A DNA stretch of 64,000 nt from Rhynchopus sp. YZ270_cl-10 (Eukaryota; Euglenozoa; Diplonemea; Diplonemida; Diplonemidae): positions 1,452,501 through 1,516,500 of the forward strand of contig OZ037844.1 in the NCBI GenBank assembly GCA_964035575.1. Reading direction: 5' to 3'. The notes beneath the pieces were generated by a model, which had not been told where the DNA came from, did no database searches, and saw only the letters and a program-made list of their open reading frames with translations. Positions 46,972 to 57,080 of this stretch are shown here, piece by piece. How positions within the stretch are numbered: position 1 is the stretch's first letter; every line of letters starts with the position of its first letter. A program made the position numbers and the translations under genes.

Positions 46972-48855
46972 CCTAGCATACTTGCACCCCCATATGGGGA
47001 GGCCCTAAAATATGGGGGGGATATGGGGGGATATGGGGGTTTTTTTAAATGTTTCCTTCCCCCATATTCCCCCATATGGGGGAATATGGGGGAATATGGG
47101 GGACTTTAGTAGGGGGAAAGAGGGAAATACAACAACAAATTGTTACAATATATAATTGTGGTGCCCCGCGACCAGCCCACAATCGCCCCCCTAGAGCCCC
47201 CCTGGGCCCACCTGAACCCAATTTCACCCGATTTCGCCCGGATTTCAAAAATTCCTTTTTTTGGGCCACACCCTCCCGGTACTGGGTACTGTGTACTGTG
47301 TACTGTGTACTGTGTACTGTGTACTGTGTACTGTGTACTGTGTACTGTGTACTGTGTACTGTGTACTGTGTACTGTGTACTGTGTACTGTGTACTGTGTA
47401 CTGTGTACTGTGTACTGTGTACTGTGTACTGTGTACTGTGTACTGTGTACTGTGTACTGTGTACTGTGTACTGTGTACTGTGTACTGTGTACTGTGTACT
47501 GTGTACTGTGTACTGTGTACTGTGTACTGTGTACTGTGTACTGTGTACTGTGTACTGTGTACTGTGTACTGTGTACTGTGTACTGTGTACTGTGTACTGT
47601 GTACTGTGTACTGTGTACTGTGTACTGTGTACTGTGTACTGTGTACTGTGTACTGTGTACTGTGTACTGTGTACTGTGTACTGTGTACTGTGTACTGTGT
47701 ACTGTGTACTGTGTACTGTGTACTGTGTACTGTGTACTGTGTACTGTGTACTGTGTACTGTGTACTGTGTACTGTGTACTGTGTACTGTGTACTGTGTAC
47801 TGTGTACTGTGTACTGTGTACTGTGTACTGTGTACTGTGTACTGTGTACTGTGTACTGTGTACTGTGTACTGTGTACTGTGTACTGTGTACTGTGTACTG
47901 TGTACTGTGTACTGTGTACTGTGTACTGTGTACTGTGTACTGTGTACTGTGTACTGTGTACTGTGTACTGTGTACTGTGTACTGTGTACTGTGTACTGTG
48001 TACTGTGTACTGTGTACTGTGTACTGTGTACTGTGTACTGTGTACTGTGTACTGTGTACTGTGTACTGTGTACTGTGTACTGTGTACTGTGTACTGTGTA
48101 CTGTGTACTGTGTACTGTGTACTGTGTACTGTGTACTGTGTACTGTGTACTGTGTACTGTGTACTGTGTACTGTGTACTGTGTACTGTGTACTGTGTACT
48201 GTGTACTGTGTACTGTGTACTGTGTACTGTGTACTGTGTACTGTGTACTGTGTACTGTGTACTGTGTACTGTGTACTGTGTACTGTGTACTGTGTACTGT
48301 GTACTGTGTACTGTGTACTGTGTACTGTGTACTGTGTACTGTGTACTGTGTACTGTGTACTGTGTACTGTGTACTGTGTACTGTGTACTGTGTACTGTGT
48401 ACTGTGTACTGTGTACTGTGTACTGTGTACTGTGTACTGTGTACTGTGTACTGTGTACTGTGTACTGTGTACTGTGTACTGTGTACTGTGTACTGTGTAC
48501 TGTGTACTGTGTACTGTGTACTGTGTACTGTGTACTGTGAGTCACCTAAAGGGGTTCTGCTCAACGAAAGTGGCCGATTTTTTTTTTATTTCACCCAGAC
48601 CCAGCCCGGAAATCTCGAAAAGCGCGGTTTCTGGGTGTTTTACTGGGCCAAACCCTCACAGAAGCCAAAAAACCCACCCCAAAATCACCAAAATCCCCCC
48701 ATATGGGGGATTTCAAATCCCATATCCCCCCATATTTCTGCAGTATGTCCCCATATTTCCTCGTAGTTTCCCCATATGGGGGACGGGTTTCTGGAAACCC
48801 CCATATCCCCCCATATTTAGTGGGTTCCCCATATGGGGGTGCAAGTATGCCTAGG
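46972..48855. mobile_element. 1.88-kb TIR element of the CCTAGGCATA family with a giant minisatellite
   Basis: Left end CCTAGCATACTTGCACCCCC and right end the complement of CCTAGGCATACTTGCACCCC, continuing through the palindromic CCCCATATGGGG; 28 of about 29 terminal bases match. CCCCATATGGGG-type repeats crowd both subterminal regions (46985-47105 and 48695-48840). The centre is a 1253-bp array of a 7-mer. Flanked by C/G-runs; the right flank GAGTAAAGGGTCAATTTTAC is the sequence that follows the G-run in the 261-bp repeats. No transposase. Confidence 0.8.
47287..48539 (+). repeat. Minisatellite (TACTGTG)n, 179 copies
   Basis: 1253 bp of a 7-bp unit with no interruption visible. The unit lacks stops in several phases, which produces long but meaningless open frames on both strands. 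Confidence 0.99.
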
Positions 48856-49610
48856 GGGGGGGAGTAAAGGGTCAATTTTACAAAACCAGATTTTGAGGAA
48901 AATTTTAGCCGAAAATGGGCCCACGTATAAGGAACTGGGCTCATATTTCTCAAAATTTAAGTGGTCAAAAAATTGTCCAATTTTCGAGATTGACCCCACC
49001 ACTGCACGGGCGGATCCCAAAAATGCAAATAACGACCCTTTTTAATTTGTTCTCTTGAAATGTGTAATTTCATGTTTTCGCGAAAAAAATAACAACTGAT
49101 CCGACAAGGGTTGAAGGAAGGTGGTTGAAAACAACAATAACAACAAGGACAAGTAATTGCTAAGAAAAAACGGGGTGTGCTGTGGAAAACTCCGCGCGAT
49201 TTTCGAAACCACCGCGCGATTTTCGAAACCACCGTAGCATCCTGGCGATTTGCTGGAGGTGCTGATGCGCCTGGTGTGATCGATGTGTTGTAGTCTGTGC
49301 ATTCTGTGTTCCTTCCGCACTGCTCCAACGACGACGACAATGTGGGGACCCTGTGGACAAAAACGAGCTGGAACACGCCGAGCCTGCCGAGCCAACGTCC
49401 AACAACGCTATCGAGCGGATGGTGCTGGACGAAGAGGACAGCCCCCCTTCTTGAACGTTTCAGATGCTGGCGTCCCAGTGGGTCTGGCAGCGTACGAAGA
49501 GCGTTAGCATACCTGCAGAAGAGCAGAATGCTGGGCGTGTTGTAGATTATTTCTACAGGATGGAGTTCCACATACACCCCGTTTTTTTTCCGATAGCAAT
49601 TACTTGTTTT
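48856..49610 (+). repeat. Dispersed repeat, copy 3 (261-bp unit half plus 540-bp block)
   Basis: GAGTAAAGGGTCAATTTTAC to GCAAATAACGACCC, then AATTTGTTCTCTTGAAATGT onward, collinear with 38400-39110. A 25-bp segment (CCGCGCGATTTTCGAAACCA) is tandemly doubled at about 49190-49232. Confidence 0.8.
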
Positions 49611-50236
49611 TTTTTGCCTCTTTTTCTCCGACTAAGGTGCCACACTCTCCTGCCTTCTTTCTGTTACTTCTTTTGATTTGATAGACCGATTGGTCTTTAT
49701 TGTGGGGTCCAAGAAACCGCTACAGTTGTGTTTTGTAACCTGCAAGCGGAGATACAATTCAGAACAAAAATTCAAAAATCCGTCTTTATTTTTGGTACAC
49801 TGTCACGAGAGGGCTTTGTCTGTCAACTCGCGCGGATGTTTCAATACAACACGTGACTTTGAGACGAAGGGACACACGTAACTTTTCTATTTTCTTTGTT
49901 TGACTCCCACTATCAATTTATTGATTGCATATTATGAAAATACTTTGTTTAAACAACTAACCCCATTTTTTATATTTTGACGCTTTCTTTTTGCTTTTGT
50001 TTGAACAGACTGTTTGTACGCAGGTTACGCCTTTGCCCTACAGTGGTTTGAGCTTCTTGTGTTGACACTGTCGAAAAGGGGACACGGAATGTACGTATCC
50101 TGAAACGCACAGCATACACTGTTGTTTTATGCACACTTAGTCTTTTGCGCAACAAGCAAGAGTAACGAGTCTCTCGAGCATTTCTTGCACCATACTCATC
50201 CTCGAATGACATCATCCCTTGACAACACTGGAATCC

Positions 50237-50256
50237 CGCACAGCTGATGCTGTGCG
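50237..50256 (+). promoter_or_regulatory. Conserved stem-loop, 5' type (B4)
   Basis: CGCACAGC-TGAT-GCTGTGCG. Confidence 0.55.
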
Positions 50257-50274
50257 ATAACGAATGTGATCAAG

Positions 50275-50336
50275 GTGAGGAACCACGAGAGCTTCAGGTT
50301 CATCTTTGTAAACTTTTCTTTCTTTCCCCTTCGCAG
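50275..50336 (+). other. Possible 62-nt intron upstream of B4
   Basis: Same donor and acceptor as in B2 and A5. Confidence 0.4.
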
Positions 50337-50511
50337 ATGTGAAACTCGCACCTGTGAATTCCAAAACAATTCTCTTTAATGATGATCAACACAATGCAGA
50401 CATCAGCCACATAAAAAACAGTACGACCCCATTTGTTTTGCATCCAACTTCAATACCCCCGTCACAAAGTGTACCAACAAGGACCACTTCCGTTGGCTTA
50501 GAATCAGGTTC

Positions 50512-50703
50512 GTGTGGAGGTGGGGAGGCAGTCTGCCAGTTGTTCTTGCTACTGTGAGCGGCGAGTTGAAGCGTTGTGCCCCTTTCAGTTGTGATGAGTG
50601 GCAAAAGAACGTCGACCTCGCTGTGTCTGCCTTCATCTGCGATGGCTGGTCGGATGTGATGCCAAGTTGCAAGAAGCACGCCACACTTCTTCTCTCGCAC
50701 TGA
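50512..50703 (+). other. 63-codon open frame in the B4 5' flank, duplicated at B5
   Basis: Frame reads WGGSLPVVLATVSGELKRC and CDEWQKNVDLAVSAFICDGW, ending LLLSH. It has no ATG (opens at GTG) and is identical at 60279-60470 upstream of B5. It looks like a relic coding exon carried along with the duplication; DGWSD is faintly reminiscent of transposase-like proteins but too short to assign. Confidence 0.3.
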
Positions 50704-50909
50704 AGAGCCTTGCAGTCTTTCTTTGGCGAAGATCACGACAAAAAGTGCTACATTTTCCACACGAAATACACGATCACCCACACCCTGCTTCGAGCGCTAG
50801 ATATATGAGTGATGTCCACATGCAGAAAGGAATGAAAGCCTGAACGTGACGTCTTCAGACACCTCCTTTGTCTCCTTTGTGTCCCTCCTCCCCACCTCAC
50901 AACCCACGC

Positions 50910-50916
50910 ATAAAAA
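50910..50916 (+). promoter_or_regulatory. CATAAAAAGG core box of ankyrin gene B4
   Basis: 45 nt before the ATG at 50955. Confidence 0.6.
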
Positions 50917-50954
50917 GGAAAACCACAACACACATTAACGAGAAGTTCAAAACC

Positions 50955-53900
50955 ATGTCGAAGCGACACACAGACAGCACACCTGACGAGAAGGCACCAC
51001 ACAGCACAACACTTTCTGCACACAAGGTCTTGGTGGAGGCTGCCAGGAACGGTGACACGACTGCCGTGCGGGTGGGACTTGAGAAGCTCAGACCAGACAC
51101 AGACAGCAAAACGGTTGCCTTCGATGCTGTGCACGAGGCATGCAGAGGGAACCACGATGAATGCCTCGCACTGCTTCTTCCGTATGTTGAGACAACGCAG
51201 ATGGGCTTCGGGATGCTGCTGAGTGAGTGCATCCACGCAGACCACACTGCGTGCACGGAGGTCCTCTTGCAGCATTGGAAGTCAGTCTGCAGCAACGTTG
51301 CGTTTGTCCCACACGGGCAGGAGGACAACAAAGACCGTCCCTGTCCAGCCATGTGGGCGGACCCTGCAGTGTGTCAGGTGCTCATTGATGCAGGGGCAGA
51401 CATCGAGACAAAGGACGACATGGGACGTTCGCCTCTGCACTGGTCTTGTCGTTCAGGAGCACTCGATGTTGTGAAGATGTTGGTCGAAGCAGGTGCGGGA
51501 GTGTGTGGTACGTGCAACTTCGGATACACATGTCTTATTTTTGCGGCACATCATGGACACACGGAGACTGTGCGCTATCTTGTGGGCTTGAAGGATGTGG
51601 ACGTGAACCACAAGGCCGGGGACGGCTTAACTGCGGTGCTTTGTGCAGCTCAGCTAAATCATTCAGATGTGGTGCAGGTGCTCATTGATGCAGGGGCAGA
51701 CATCGAGGCGAAAATCAAAGATGGTCGTTCACCTCTGCTGTTTGCAAGCAGTTTAGGGCATCTCGATATTGTGAAGATGTTGGTGGAAGCAGGTGCGGGA
51801 GTGCGTGTCACGTGCAAATTCGGACTCACATGTCTTACTCTTGCGGCACATGAAGGACACACCGAGACTGTGCGCTATCTTGTGGGTTTGAAGGATGTGG
51901 ACGTGAATCACAATACTGAGGACGGCAGCACTGCGGTGCTTTGTGCAGCTCAGAAAAATCATTCAGATGTGGTGCAGGTGCTCATTGATGCAGGGGCAGA
52001 CATCGAGGCGAAGAGCAAAGATGGTGGTTCACCTCTGCTGGGTGCCAGTATCAAAGGGCATCTCGACGTTGTGAAGATGTTGGTCGAAGCAGGTGCAGAC
52101 GTGTGTGTCACACTCAATGACGGACTCACATGTCTTATGTTTGCGTCACATTTTGGACACGCCGAGACTGTGCGCTATCTTGTGGGCTTGAAGGATGTGG
52201 ACGTGAATCACGCAGAGAACGGTTTCACTGCGTTGCACTGCGCAGTGCAGGAAGGACACGATGTGGTGCAGGTGCTCATTGATGCAGGGGCAGACCTCGA
52301 GACAAAAGACGAGGAAGGACGTTCACCTCTGCACAAGGCAAGCATTGCAGGCAAAATCGTTATTGTGAAGATGTTGGTCGAAGCAGGTGCGGGAGTGCGT
52401 GCCACAGACAACGAAGGACTCACATGTCTTATTTTTGCGGCTGGTTTGGAACACACCGAGATTGTGCGCTATCTTGTAGGTTTGAAGGATATGGATGTGA
52501 ACCACGCAGAGAACAACGGCTGCACTGCGTTGCACTGGGCAGGACAGGAAGGACATGGCGATGTGGTGCAGGTGCTCATTGATGCAGGGGCAGACGTTGA
52601 AGCAAAGAACAGCGTGGGTCGTTCTGCACTGCCCTTGGCTGGCTTTCACGGGAAGCTGGAAGTTGCCAAGGTGTTGGTCGAAGCAGGTGCGGACGTGTGT
52701 GTCGCAGACCACAATGGAGACACGTGTCTTATCCTTGCTGCGAATGCTGGACACACCGAGACTGTACGCTATCTTGTGGGCTTGAAGGATGTGGACGTGA
52801 ATCATGAAAATGAGAACGGCGCCACTGCGTTGCTCTGCGCAGTGCTGAAGGGACTTCCCACTGTGGTGCAGGTTCTCATTGATGCAGGGGCAGACGTGCA
52901 GACAAAGAACACTAATGGAGAATTGCCTCTACACTTTGCTAGCTTCATGGGCGAGCTGGGGGCTGTGAAGATGTTGGTCGAAGCAGGTGCGGAAGTGCGT
53001 GCCACAGACAGCACAGGACAGACGTGTCTTATGCTTGCGTCGGGCGCTGGACACATCGATACTGTGTGTTACCTTGTGGGCTTGAAGGATGTCGAAGTGA
53101 ATCATCATGAAGAGGAGAAGTGCTTCACTGCGTTGCATTTCGCAGTGCAGAAAGGACATGGCGATGTGGTGCAGGTGCTCATTGATGCAGGGGCAGACAT
53201 GGAGGCAAAGAACAGCGCGGGTTGTTCTGCACTGCTCTTGGCTGTCTTTCATGGGAAGCTGGAAGTTGCCAAGGTGTTGGTCAAAGCAGGTGCGTGCGTG
53301 TGTGTCACGGAGAACAATGGAGACACGTGTCTTATGCTTGCATCACTCTATGGACACACCGAGACTGTGCGCACTCTTCTGTGCATGCCTGAGGTGGATG
53401 TGAATCACGTACAGAATGCAGAGAACAACAGCTCCACTTCGCTACACTACGCAGTGTTAAAGAAGCACGCAGATGTGGTGCAGGTGCTCATTGATGCAGG
53501 GGCTGATGTTGATGCAAAGAACAGCCTCGGAAGCACACCACTTCACTGTGCTTGTGAGGTTGGGGAACTCGACATTGTGCAGAGGTTGATGGAAGCAGGT
53601 GCGGACGTGAGTCTGGTGGACGATAAGACTAACACGTGTCTTATCATTGCGGCGTATGCAGGACACACCGAGACTGTGCGCTATCTTGTGGGCTTGAAGG
53701 ATGTGGACGTGAATTATCGAGGCGTGACCAACTTCACTGCGTTGTACAGTGCTGTGCAGGAAGGACATCACGATGTGCTTGAGGTTCTCATTGATGCAGG
53801 GGCAGATATGGAGGTTGCGAACAGCTGGGGTACACTGGCTCTGGAGGTTGCGTGCAATGGTGGGGATGTTGTGAGTGTGAAGATGTTGGTCGAAGCAGGC

Positions 53901-54215
53901 GCAAATGTGCATGTTGCAGACACGAACAGAGCCTCCTGTCTCATGCTCGCAGTGCTTAAAGGACACGCCGAGACGGTGCGCTACCTTGCAGGCTTGCCAC
54001 AGGTGGACGTGGATGAAGTGCGTAAAGGAAAGACTGCGCTGTGCTGTGCACTGGACGGGGGAGCACATGCCGATGTGGTGCAGGCGCTTGGTGCGACACG
54101 TCGCATGCATGTCTCACGGACAGCGTGTGGTGGATGTCCTGTTGTATGGTGGGGTATTGGGGGTTTGTTTTTGGGGGTCTATGGTTATTTTAAACTAGCG
54201 AGAAGGAGTGTTTAG
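50955..54215 (+). CDS. Ankyrin-repeat protein B4, longest copy, no basic cluster (1086 aa)
   Basis: Starts MSKRHTDSTPDEKAP like its siblings, but the next residues are HSTTLSAHK in place of KRRKLSDS, so the nuclear-signal-like cluster is missing; the frame is unbroken and VLVEAARNGD resumes normally. About 27 ankyrin repeats with eight full modules follow, more than in any other copy here. One repeat (EGHDVVQVL) is a residue short. The C-terminus is the shared membrane anchor VVWWGIGGLFLGVYGYF plus KLARRSV. Prediction: membrane-anchored without nuclear targeting. Flanks and N-terminus match B5, showing the two arose by a segmental duplication of about 4 kb. A 3' stem-loop is at 54326-54345. 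Confidence 0.88.
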   Translation: MSKRHTDSTPDEKAPHSTTLSAHKVLVEAARNGDTTAVRVGLEKLRPDTDSKTVAFDAVHEACRGNHDECLALLLPYVETTQMGFGMLLSECIHADHTACTEVLLQHWKSVCSNVAFVPHGQEDNKDRPCPAMWADPAVCQVLIDAGADIETKDDMGRSPLHWSCRSGALDVVKMLVEAGAGVCGTCNFGYTCLIFAAHHGHTETVRYLVGLKDVDVNHKAGDGLTAVLCAAQLNHSDVVQVLIDAGADIEAKIKDGRSPLLFASSLGHLDIVKMLVEAGAGVRVTCKFGLTCLTLAAHEGHTETVRYLVGLKDVDVNHNTEDGSTAVLCAAQKNHSDVVQVLIDAGADIEAKSKDGGSPLLGASIKGHLDVVKMLVEAGADVCVTLNDGLTCLMFASHFGHAETVRYLVGLKDVDVNHAENGFTALHCAVQEGHDVVQVLIDAGADLETKDEEGRSPLHKASIAGKIVIVKMLVEAGAGVRATDNEGLTCLIFAAGLEHTEIVRYLVGLKDMDVNHAENNGCTALHWAGQEGHGDVVQVLIDAGADVEAKNSVGRSALPLAGFHGKLEVAKVLVEAGADVCVADHNGDTCLILAANAGHTETVRYLVGLKDVDVNHENENGATALLCAVLKGLPTVVQVLIDAGADVQTKNTNGELPLHFASFMGELGAVKMLVEAGAEVRATDSTGQTCLMLASGAGHIDTVCYLVGLKDVEVNHHEEEKCFTALHFAVQKGHGDVVQVLIDAGADMEAKNSAGCSALLLAVFHGKLEVAKVLVKAGACVCVTENNGDTCLMLASLYGHTETVRTLLCMPEVDVNHVQNAENNSSTSLHYAVLKKHADVVQVLIDAGADVDAKNSLGSTPLHCACEVGELDIVQRLMEAGADVSLVDDKTNTCLIIAAYAGHTETVRYLVGLKDVDVNYRGVTNFTALYSAVQEGHHDVLEVLIDAGADMEVANSWGTLALEVACNGGDVVSVKMLVEAGANVHVADTNRASCLMLAVLKGHAETVRYLAGLPQVDVDEVRKGKTALCCALDGGAHADVVQALGATRRMHVSRTACGGCPVVWWGIGGLFLGVYGYFKLARRSV

Positions 54216-54400
54216 GAAATGTGAAGATGTTGGTCGAAGGTGTGGAGTGCGCATCACGACAACATGCAAGACGTGTCTTATCATTGCGTTTGTTTTCTTC
54301 CCCTGACAACGCACTTGTGGAGTCCCGCGCAGCTGATGTTGTGCGATAGGTGACGATAGGCCGCAGAAGGTGAAGAAGTTTTGTGTGGAAACACCTTTTC
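54216..54400 (+). repeat. 3' flanking block of type B genes (B4)
   Basis: Ankyrin-derived relic, then the 3'-type stem-loop (54326-54345) and GTGAAGAAGTTTTGTGTGGA. Confidence 0.85.
54326..54345 (+). promoter_or_regulatory. Conserved stem-loop, 3' type (B4)
   Basis: CGCGCAGC-TGAT-GTTGTGCG. Confidence 0.55.
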
Positions 54401-54643
54401 GCCTTATTCGTCTTTTTTTACCTCTTTTTCTCCTACTAAGGTGCCACACTCTCCTGCCCGCATTGCTCAACATTTCTGTCACTTTGCCTTTGTGAGGTAC
54501 TTCTTTCGACACCTGATGTGTGTTCTTTCTTTTCCCTGCCTACTCTTAACCCGCTCATGTTGCAATTGCGGTGCTGTACATGATTTTTGCTGCACATATG
54601 AAAGAACTGTTGCTGTTGGGTGTCATTAATCTTTTGTCCCCCT

Positions 54644-54681
<38 letters not shown>

Positions 54682-54919
54682 GGTTTCAGGGTTTCCGCCA
54701 GGATTTGGGGTTTCAGAAATTGGGGTGTACCATGAAAATGACCCCCCAAAAAATTTTTTTCTCCCCGAAAAAGCGGTCGTCGCGCGCTTCGCGCGCGCCT
54801 CCCTGGCAGACACAGGTAGAGAGGCGAAGCGTGCGGGGGGGTGCTACAAAAAATTTTTTTGGGAAGGGTTGAAAGGGCAGAAAGGGAGGCGCGAGATACG
54901 CTCACTACCGGTTGAGGTG
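54401..54919. other. Intergenic, no gene seen
   Basis: Includes a T-run of about 30 bases (54647-54678) and a CGCGCGCTTCGCGCGCG hairpin near 54780-54797. Confidence 0.4.
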
Positions 54920-55204
54920 TCACTTCCACTGGGCTGCAGATATGTGGCGCATCTCTGCAGCACGGCAATTACTGTGTAGCGCCATGCAATGAAAAAAGCA
55001 ATTCCCATCACCCTCCACTCTCACAAGACTCCTTACCTTTCCCCATTGTCTCCTTGATTCCGCTTCCACCTCCTCCTCCAGCCGAAGTGATGCCCGTACC
55101 GCCTCGTCAACCGTGGGAGGGGTCTCCTTGACCAAGACAAGTCGGCTCTGCCGCAGCTTTGGCACAACTTTTTGGGTTTTAGCACCAGGTTTGATAGCAA
55201 CCAT
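54920..55204 (-). CDS. N-terminal fragment of an OTU-type cysteine protease (94 aa)
   Basis: OTU proteases remove ubiquitin from proteins. The frame from ATG at 55204 gives a basic start (MVAIKPGAKTQKVVPKLRQS), an acidic helix (TPPTVDEAVRASLRLEEEVE), then LVRVEGDGNCFFHCMALHSN, which fits the family's GDGNCxF motif with catalytic Asp and Cys. It stops soon after (HISAAQWK), well short of the 120-plus residues of an OTU domain, and the catalytic His region is missing. An inverted partial copy lies at 55253-55350. AAG/GTAAGG inside the frame resembles a splice donor, so the frame may be a gene with an intron rather than a simple fragment. Activity is unlikely as it stands. Confidence 0.55.
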   Translation of the reverse strand: MVAIKPGAKTQKVVPKLRQSRLVLVKETPPTVDEAVRASLRLEEEVEAESRRQWGKVRSLVRVEGDGNCFFHCMALHSNCRAAEMRHISAAQWK

Positions 55205-55252
55205 GTTAAGCTTCACAGCTGGTTCGTTTGGAGGTCGGGGGTGGAAGCTTCA

Positions 55253-55350
55253 CAAGGTAAAGGAGTCTTGTGAGAGTGATGGTATTTGCTTTTTTCATTG
55301 CATGGCGCTACACAGTGATTACAGTGCTGCCGTTGTAACATGTAATAGAA
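55253..55350 (+). pseudogene. Inverted partial copy of the OTU catalytic segment
   Basis: On the + strand the sequence encodes ESDGICFFHCMALHSDYSAA, mirroring GDGNCFFHCMALHSNCRAA of the minus-strand frame at 54960-55040, with the Asn of the motif replaced by Ile. The arms are separated by about 215 bp. Confidence 0.65.
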
Positions 55351-55771
55351 AGTGAATGCATTCGTCGCTTGCACCGAAGCCTCCTTTAACACTTGGTCCT
55401 GAGTTTTTGTCCAAACTGGGTATTTTTTTAAATAAAGAACAACTATTCAAAACTGTAAAATTCTTGCTTTAATTGATTTTTCTGGTAAAACCTATCTACA
55501 CACAAAAAAATTCGAGCAGATTCGTTGAGTGACTAAAACCCAATCGCCCATAGACAGAGAGACCCAAAACGGTGGTTTTCCCTGTAAGTCCTTAAGGATT
55601 GCCTTTGCCATTTGCAAAAATATTATGACCGCAAAAATGGCAACATGTAATCTGTGGTGCTCAAAAGTGCAAAATTCTTGCTCCAATGGATTCTCCGGGT
55701 ATATATTGTACCTGGAGAATATGGTCAGATCACTCTTCAGACCATCTGGGGTACGGTCACACACAGGTAGC
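55351..55771. other. Intergenic, no gene seen
   Basis: AAATTCTTGCT and the TTTTCTGG/TTCTCCGGG phrases recur at about 55460 and 55675, a weak direct repeat. No supported gene. Confidence 0.35.
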
Positions 55772-56202
55772 ATACACAGTATACACAGTATACACAGTAT
55801 ACACAGTATACACAGTATACACAGTATACACAGTATACACAGTATACACAGTATACACAGTATACACAGTATACACAGTATACACAGTATACACAGTATA
55901 CACAGTATACACAGTATACACAGTATACACAGTATACACAGTATACACAGTATACACAGTATACACAGTATACACAGTATACACAGTATACACAGTATAC
56001 ACAGTATACACAGTATACACAGTATACACAGTATACACAGTATACACAGTATACACAGTATACACAGTATACACAGTATACACAGTATACACAGTATACA
56101 CAGTATACACAGTATACACAGTATACACAGTATACACAGTATACACAGTATACACAGTATACACAGTATACACAGTATACACAGTATACACAGTATACAC
56201 AG
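55772..56202 (+). repeat. Minisatellite (ATACACAGT)n, about 48 copies
   Basis: 431 bp; reverse complement of the 9-bp unit at 21685-21772. Confidence 0.98.
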
Positions 56203-56213
56203 GGGATTGGGAG

Positions 56214-56453
56214 TACAGTACAGTACAGTACAGTACAGTACAGTACAGTACAGTACAGTACAGTACAGTACAGTACAGTACAGTACAGTACAGTACAGTA
56301 CAGTACAGTACAGTACAGTACAGTACAGTACAGTACAGTACAGTACAGTACAGTACAGTACAGTACAGTACAGTACAGTACAGTACAGTACAGTACAGTA
56401 CAGTACAGTACAGTACAGTACAGTACAGTACAGTACAGTACAGTACAGTACAG
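56214..56453 (+). repeat. Microsatellite (TACAG)n, 48 copies
   Basis: 240 bp immediately after the 9-bp array, separated only by GGGATTGGGAG. The 5-bp unit is a contraction of the neighbouring unit. Confidence 0.98.
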
Positions 56454-56565
56454 CTGGACAAAAATATGCAGAGGCTAATCTCCTCAGACAAAAATCACTA
56501 CATATAAAATGACATGTGGTTTACATGTAAAAAAAATTACATGTAAAGCACAATGTCATGTCGTT

Positions 56566-56580
56566 TACTTCACCGTCGTG
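56566..56580. mobile_element. Right terminus of a CACGACGGTGAAGTA-type element
   Basis: TACTTCACCGTCGTG followed by TA, the same terminus as 45578. Inner ATGACATGTGGTTTACATGT and its partner form a hairpin at 56510-56560. No matching left end is seen. Confidence 0.5.
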
Positions 56581-56689
56581 TATTTGGGGTGCTCCCCCAA
56601 AGGGTACGTTACACCACAACCGAGTATGAGCAATGACAAGGGGTATGACTAGTTACATGACAAGATTAAATAATGACAAGACCCCTGTC

Positions 56690-57080
56690 AAATGACAAGG
56701 CCTAACGCCACTCATTACATACAGGGGTCTTGTCTTTAGTTAGTCTTGTCATGTAACTGGCCATACACCTTGTCATATGACTAGTCATAGGTGGTAACTA
56801 GGACGTGGTGGTCCATGGGCCATCGTGCACCCTCACGGTTTTTTGCAATTGGTGGGGGTGGGGGGACAATGGGACATACTCCGGACATGGATACCCACAC
56901 AGAACACACGGATACCCAGACATCTGTCAGGTAATCACTTATTCACTTCACACAGGTCGGGCAGACGCTGCCTGCCCATCCTCTTTTTCCTGTCTGCTAG
57001 CGACTCCAGGTTCACAACGTTCACACGTTTAGGCAAAATGTTTCGGGTAATTACTCCTTTTGGGATACACAAAATCACAC
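56690..57080 (-). repeat. Inverted copy of 8640-8995
   Basis: TATGACTAGTCATAGGTGGT, GTTCACAACGTTCACACGTTT and GGGCAGGCAGC-type sequence match the interior of the 999-bp element in reverse. Here the CCTAGGCATA ends are absent. Confidence 0.8.

Larger units (their letters stand above)
50138..50510 (+). repeat. 5' flanking block of ankyrin gene B4
   Basis: Same block as 29567-29935, with the stem-loop at 50237-50256 and possible intron at 50275-50336. Confidence 0.85.

Noticed and set aside
47287-48539. Telomere or subtelomere repeat
   Set aside because: The unit (TACTGTG) is not like known telomere repeats, lies inside a TIR element and is followed by ordinary genes.
47049-48854. Long open frames of 440-600 codons on both strands across the TACTGTG array
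   Set aside because: They arise because the 7-bp unit has no stop in several phases; the product is a seven-residue tandem and the flanks are non-coding. The same applies to the frames over the arrays at 8389, 11421, 21685, 55772 and 56214.
50512-50703. hAT-type transposase fragment (CDGWSD phrase)
   Set aside because: A four- to six-residue resemblance in a 63-codon frame is not enough; no other motif is present.
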